From NCBI RefSeq assembly GCF_002531725.1, contig NZ_NWSQ01000017.1:62001-126000 (forward strand): 64,000 nt of DNA, written 5' to 3'. A program made the translations under genes and the position numbers. The notes beneath the pieces were generated by a model. That model saw only the letters and a list, made by a program, of their open reading frames with translations. It searched no databases and was not told where the DNA came from. Below are positions 62,385 through 64,000 of the stretch, piece after piece (position 1 is the first letter of the stretch; each line of letters starts with the position of its first letter). This DNA comes from Rhizobium sp. L43. Lineage in GTDB: Bacteria > Pseudomonadota > Alphaproteobacteria > Rhizobiales > Rhizobiaceae.

Positions 62385-62860
62385 CTAGCGCTCGATGTCG
62401 AACGGAGCGTCGATCCGCTTGACGGCTTCCAGTACAATCGGCGAGATCGGCGCGACGTTCTTTCCACGTTTGGTATTCAAAGCGATGTCGGCGAGCACGA
62501 AGAACTTGGGGCGCAAGTGTGCCCAGCAAAGTGCCTGCGTCAGCGGACCGCGATCTCGATCAACCCTGAACAGAGGAATTGCAGCCGCCATAGGCATCCA
62601 CCTGCAGCATGCCGGTGAAAGTCTTCAGGTGGCGTTCTGGATGCTCCTGCCGCCGGTCTAGCGAAGCGTAGTAGAGGCCGGCCGGCGGAGACTGCTCACC
62701 GAACGGCCATCATCCCGGACATAGGTCGATATGCGTTCCGTATCGGTCTTTTGTCGTCGGCATGCAGCCGGTCGGCCGCCAGAACATGCGCCTCGATCAA
62801 CGAATGAGTGGGCTTTAACGCTGCGGCGCATGCGCCGACCTGGTCAGCCGGTGTTTTTAA
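62385..62860 (-). pseudogene. IS66 TnpC relic (outer element)
   Basis: Minus-strand pieces are ADRLHADDKRPIRNAYRPMS (DDE region), LLRFARPAAGASRTPPEDFH, then RDRGPLTQALCWAHLRPKFF and ISPIVLEAVKRIDAPFDIER, in the order of the TnpC catalytic domain. Frameshifts divide them, and the protein is cut where the IS5-type gene begins on the left. It is the outermost layer of the nested block. It overlaps the acyltransferase stop by four bases. Confidence 0.75.
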
Positions 62861-63936
62861 TGGGGGTTCGTGCCGACAGCATCAAGCTTCCAACTCCTCT
62901 TGCTCACATTGCGAAGGACGGCGATGATCGGGCGCTCTATGTAGACATGTATTAAAGCTCCACCTGCGAGAGCGGCCGCCAGAATTAACGTATAGATGGC
63001 GGGCAGCGGAAACTGCCTTAGGTAATGGGAGGAAATTCCTGCAAGAGCGGACAGAAAAATGCCATGAGTGAGATAGATCGAGTAAGATGCGTCTCCAAGG
63101 AATGCGAGGAACCGAAATTTGAGCGAGGGAACTCCAATGGGGCAAACGCCCACGGCTATCACGATGATTAAAGCGCTAAGTGAACACGAATAAACCACAG
63201 TGGATATTAAATAATGAGAATATGATATAATCGAATAAAGGAAATTCGCCCCACAAAAAGCCAATGCTATAATAGCTACCGATAGGTTACTATTGCGGAA
63301 TACCCAAGGACGTAGCTTATAAATGATGCCAATGGCGGCGCCAAGGCCAAAAAGAATATTAATTGGGGTAAATAGAAAATCGGCGGGCGCGCTTAACGAT
63401 AATACACTTAAAATCATGGGACTGGCAACCCATAACACTACAAAGTAACGCCCCACCAATGGGAAGGCAATCCAGAAAGCGAAAATTGTGTAAAATAGCA
63501 TTTCATATCGGAGTGTCCATGCTTGCGTGGGGTTGATAGTCCCATATGGGAAAAAGAACGCAGCTCTTATATATGCCCACCAATCGGCTTCGCCGTCGCG
63601 CGCAAAAAAACGTAGGGCAGCGTAGGCGGCGACGCAAAACCATAGAAATGGAACAATCCTTTCTATCCGTCGCAGGAAGAACAATTTGACCGATACTTTC
63701 GGAGCGAGCGACTTGGCATCAAGCGATATGAACACCATTATAAATCCGCTCAGCACGAAAAACACATTCACGCCAATCGCCCCAAGAAAGAGATTATCGA
63801 CATTGATTATCCTGCGTCCGATGTATTTTTCGAGACCTATCACAATATTAATATGGTCAATAACCACAAATATTACCGCTATCGCCCTAACATACTGCAA
63901 GCCAACCAATGTATTTCTATTTTCGAGCCCTGCCAT
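62857..63936 (-). CDS. Acyltransferase family 3, ExoZ-like
   Basis: 359 residues with about ten membrane helices. The N-terminal LQYVRAIAVIFVVIDHINIV (about 13-32) has the conserved Arg and His of the family. GVNVFFVLSGFIMVF (about 54-68), FFLRRIERIVPFLWF and INPTQAWTLRYEMLFYTIFA (about 134-153) match ExoZ-type O-acetyltransferases, including the W-L-E-like motif. It would acetylate a sugar of the island or host polysaccharide. The C-terminus runs slightly into IS66 relic sequence, so the last residues may have been altered by an insertion. The AT-rich 64 bp to the window end should hold its ribosome binding site and promoter. Confidence 0.84.
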   Translation of the reverse strand: MAGLENRNTLVGLQYVRAIAVIFVVIDHINIVIGLEKYIGRRIINVDNLFLGAIGVNVFFVLSGFIMVFISLDAKSLAPKVSVKLFFLRRIERIVPFLWFCVAAYAALRFFARDGEADWWAYIRAAFFFPYGTINPTQAWTLRYEMLFYTIFAFWIAFPLVGRYFVVLWVASPMILSVLSLSAPADFLFTPINILFGLGAAIGIIYKLRPWVFRNSNLSVAIIALAFCGANFLYSIISYSHYLISTVVYSCSLSALIIVIAVGVCPIGVPSLKFRFLAFLGDASYSIYLTHGIFLSALAGISSHYLRQFPLPAIYTLILAAALAGGALIHVYIERPIIAVLRNVSKRSWKLDAVGTNPH

Positions 63937-64000
63937 ATCGATTCTTTTCTTTAGGAGAAGTTATTGTAAAGGCATTCATCAGTGGGAAGTCGGATGGCTC

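Noticed and set aside
1..64000. CRISPR array, rRNA operon, riboswitch or prophage
   Set aside because: No regularly spaced direct repeats, rRNA sequence, known riboswitch motif or phage structural genes were seen anywhere in the window.

Overview
The window looks like an alphaproteobacterium of the Rhizobium group. The left part is GC-rich. It carries a rhizobial-type exopolysaccharide locus, Frc-type sugar ABC transporter genes, class III cyclase/TPR proteins and an intergenic repeat resembling RIME elements. Taxonomy is inferred from gene content only.

Region 1 (about 1-17 kb) is an exopolysaccharide locus. It has two GT4 glycosyltransferases (one cut by the window edge), an ExoY-type sugar transferase, a Wzz/ExoP-like co-polymerase with a degenerate P-loop, a GT2 enzyme, an outer-membrane export (OPX/ExoF-like) protein, a Wzy-like polymerase, a GT8 and a second GT2-like enzyme, and an acyltransferase. 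Its most unusual property is a duplicated cassette: a Crp/Fnr-type regulator divergent from a sugar transferase, plus a 99-residue ExoX/SyrA-like membrane protein. The second sugar transferase has lost the catalytic Asp-Glu pair and other family residues, so it is probably a pseudoenzyme. Both sugar transferases share a short leader element with a TGACC-N2-GGTCA palindrome.

Region 2 (17-31.8 kb) is ordinary host backbone: PQQ glucose dehydrogenase, two tandem cyclase/TolB-like/TPR proteins, a YHS protein, an ankyrin protein, and a sugar ABC system with an epimerase and a GntR/FCD regulator. The divergent promoter has a matching TNGT-N3-ACNA box. A DUF808 membrane protein closes the region. 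It ends at a terminator followed by the last 13 nt of a tRNA-like 3' end, read on the minus strand. This is a probable island attachment scar.

Region 3 (31.86-64 kb) is a lower-GC, heavily eroded accessory island. It carries a second surface-polysaccharide gene set: sugar transferase, complete Wzz/BY-kinase, three GT4 enzymes, UDP-glucuronate 4-epimerase, Wzy, ManC, a frameshifted phosphomannomutase, Wzx, an acyltransferase, a PslG-like glycoside hydrolase and an RTX calcium-binding protein. Between these lie relics of IS66, IS481, IS630, IS5 and IS4/Tn5-type elements and of a sensor kinase and an ABC exporter. At 59.8-62.9 kb there is a nested insertion: an IS66-type derivative with an 8-bp target duplication sits inside an IS5-family transposase gene, which in turn lies in IS66 remains.

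Within the window the two polysaccharide sets are complementary. Region 1 has export, polymerase and co-polymerase genes but no flippase. Region 3 has a flippase, polymerase and BY-kinase but no outer-membrane export protein. No complete CRISPR array, rRNA or intact tRNA was seen.
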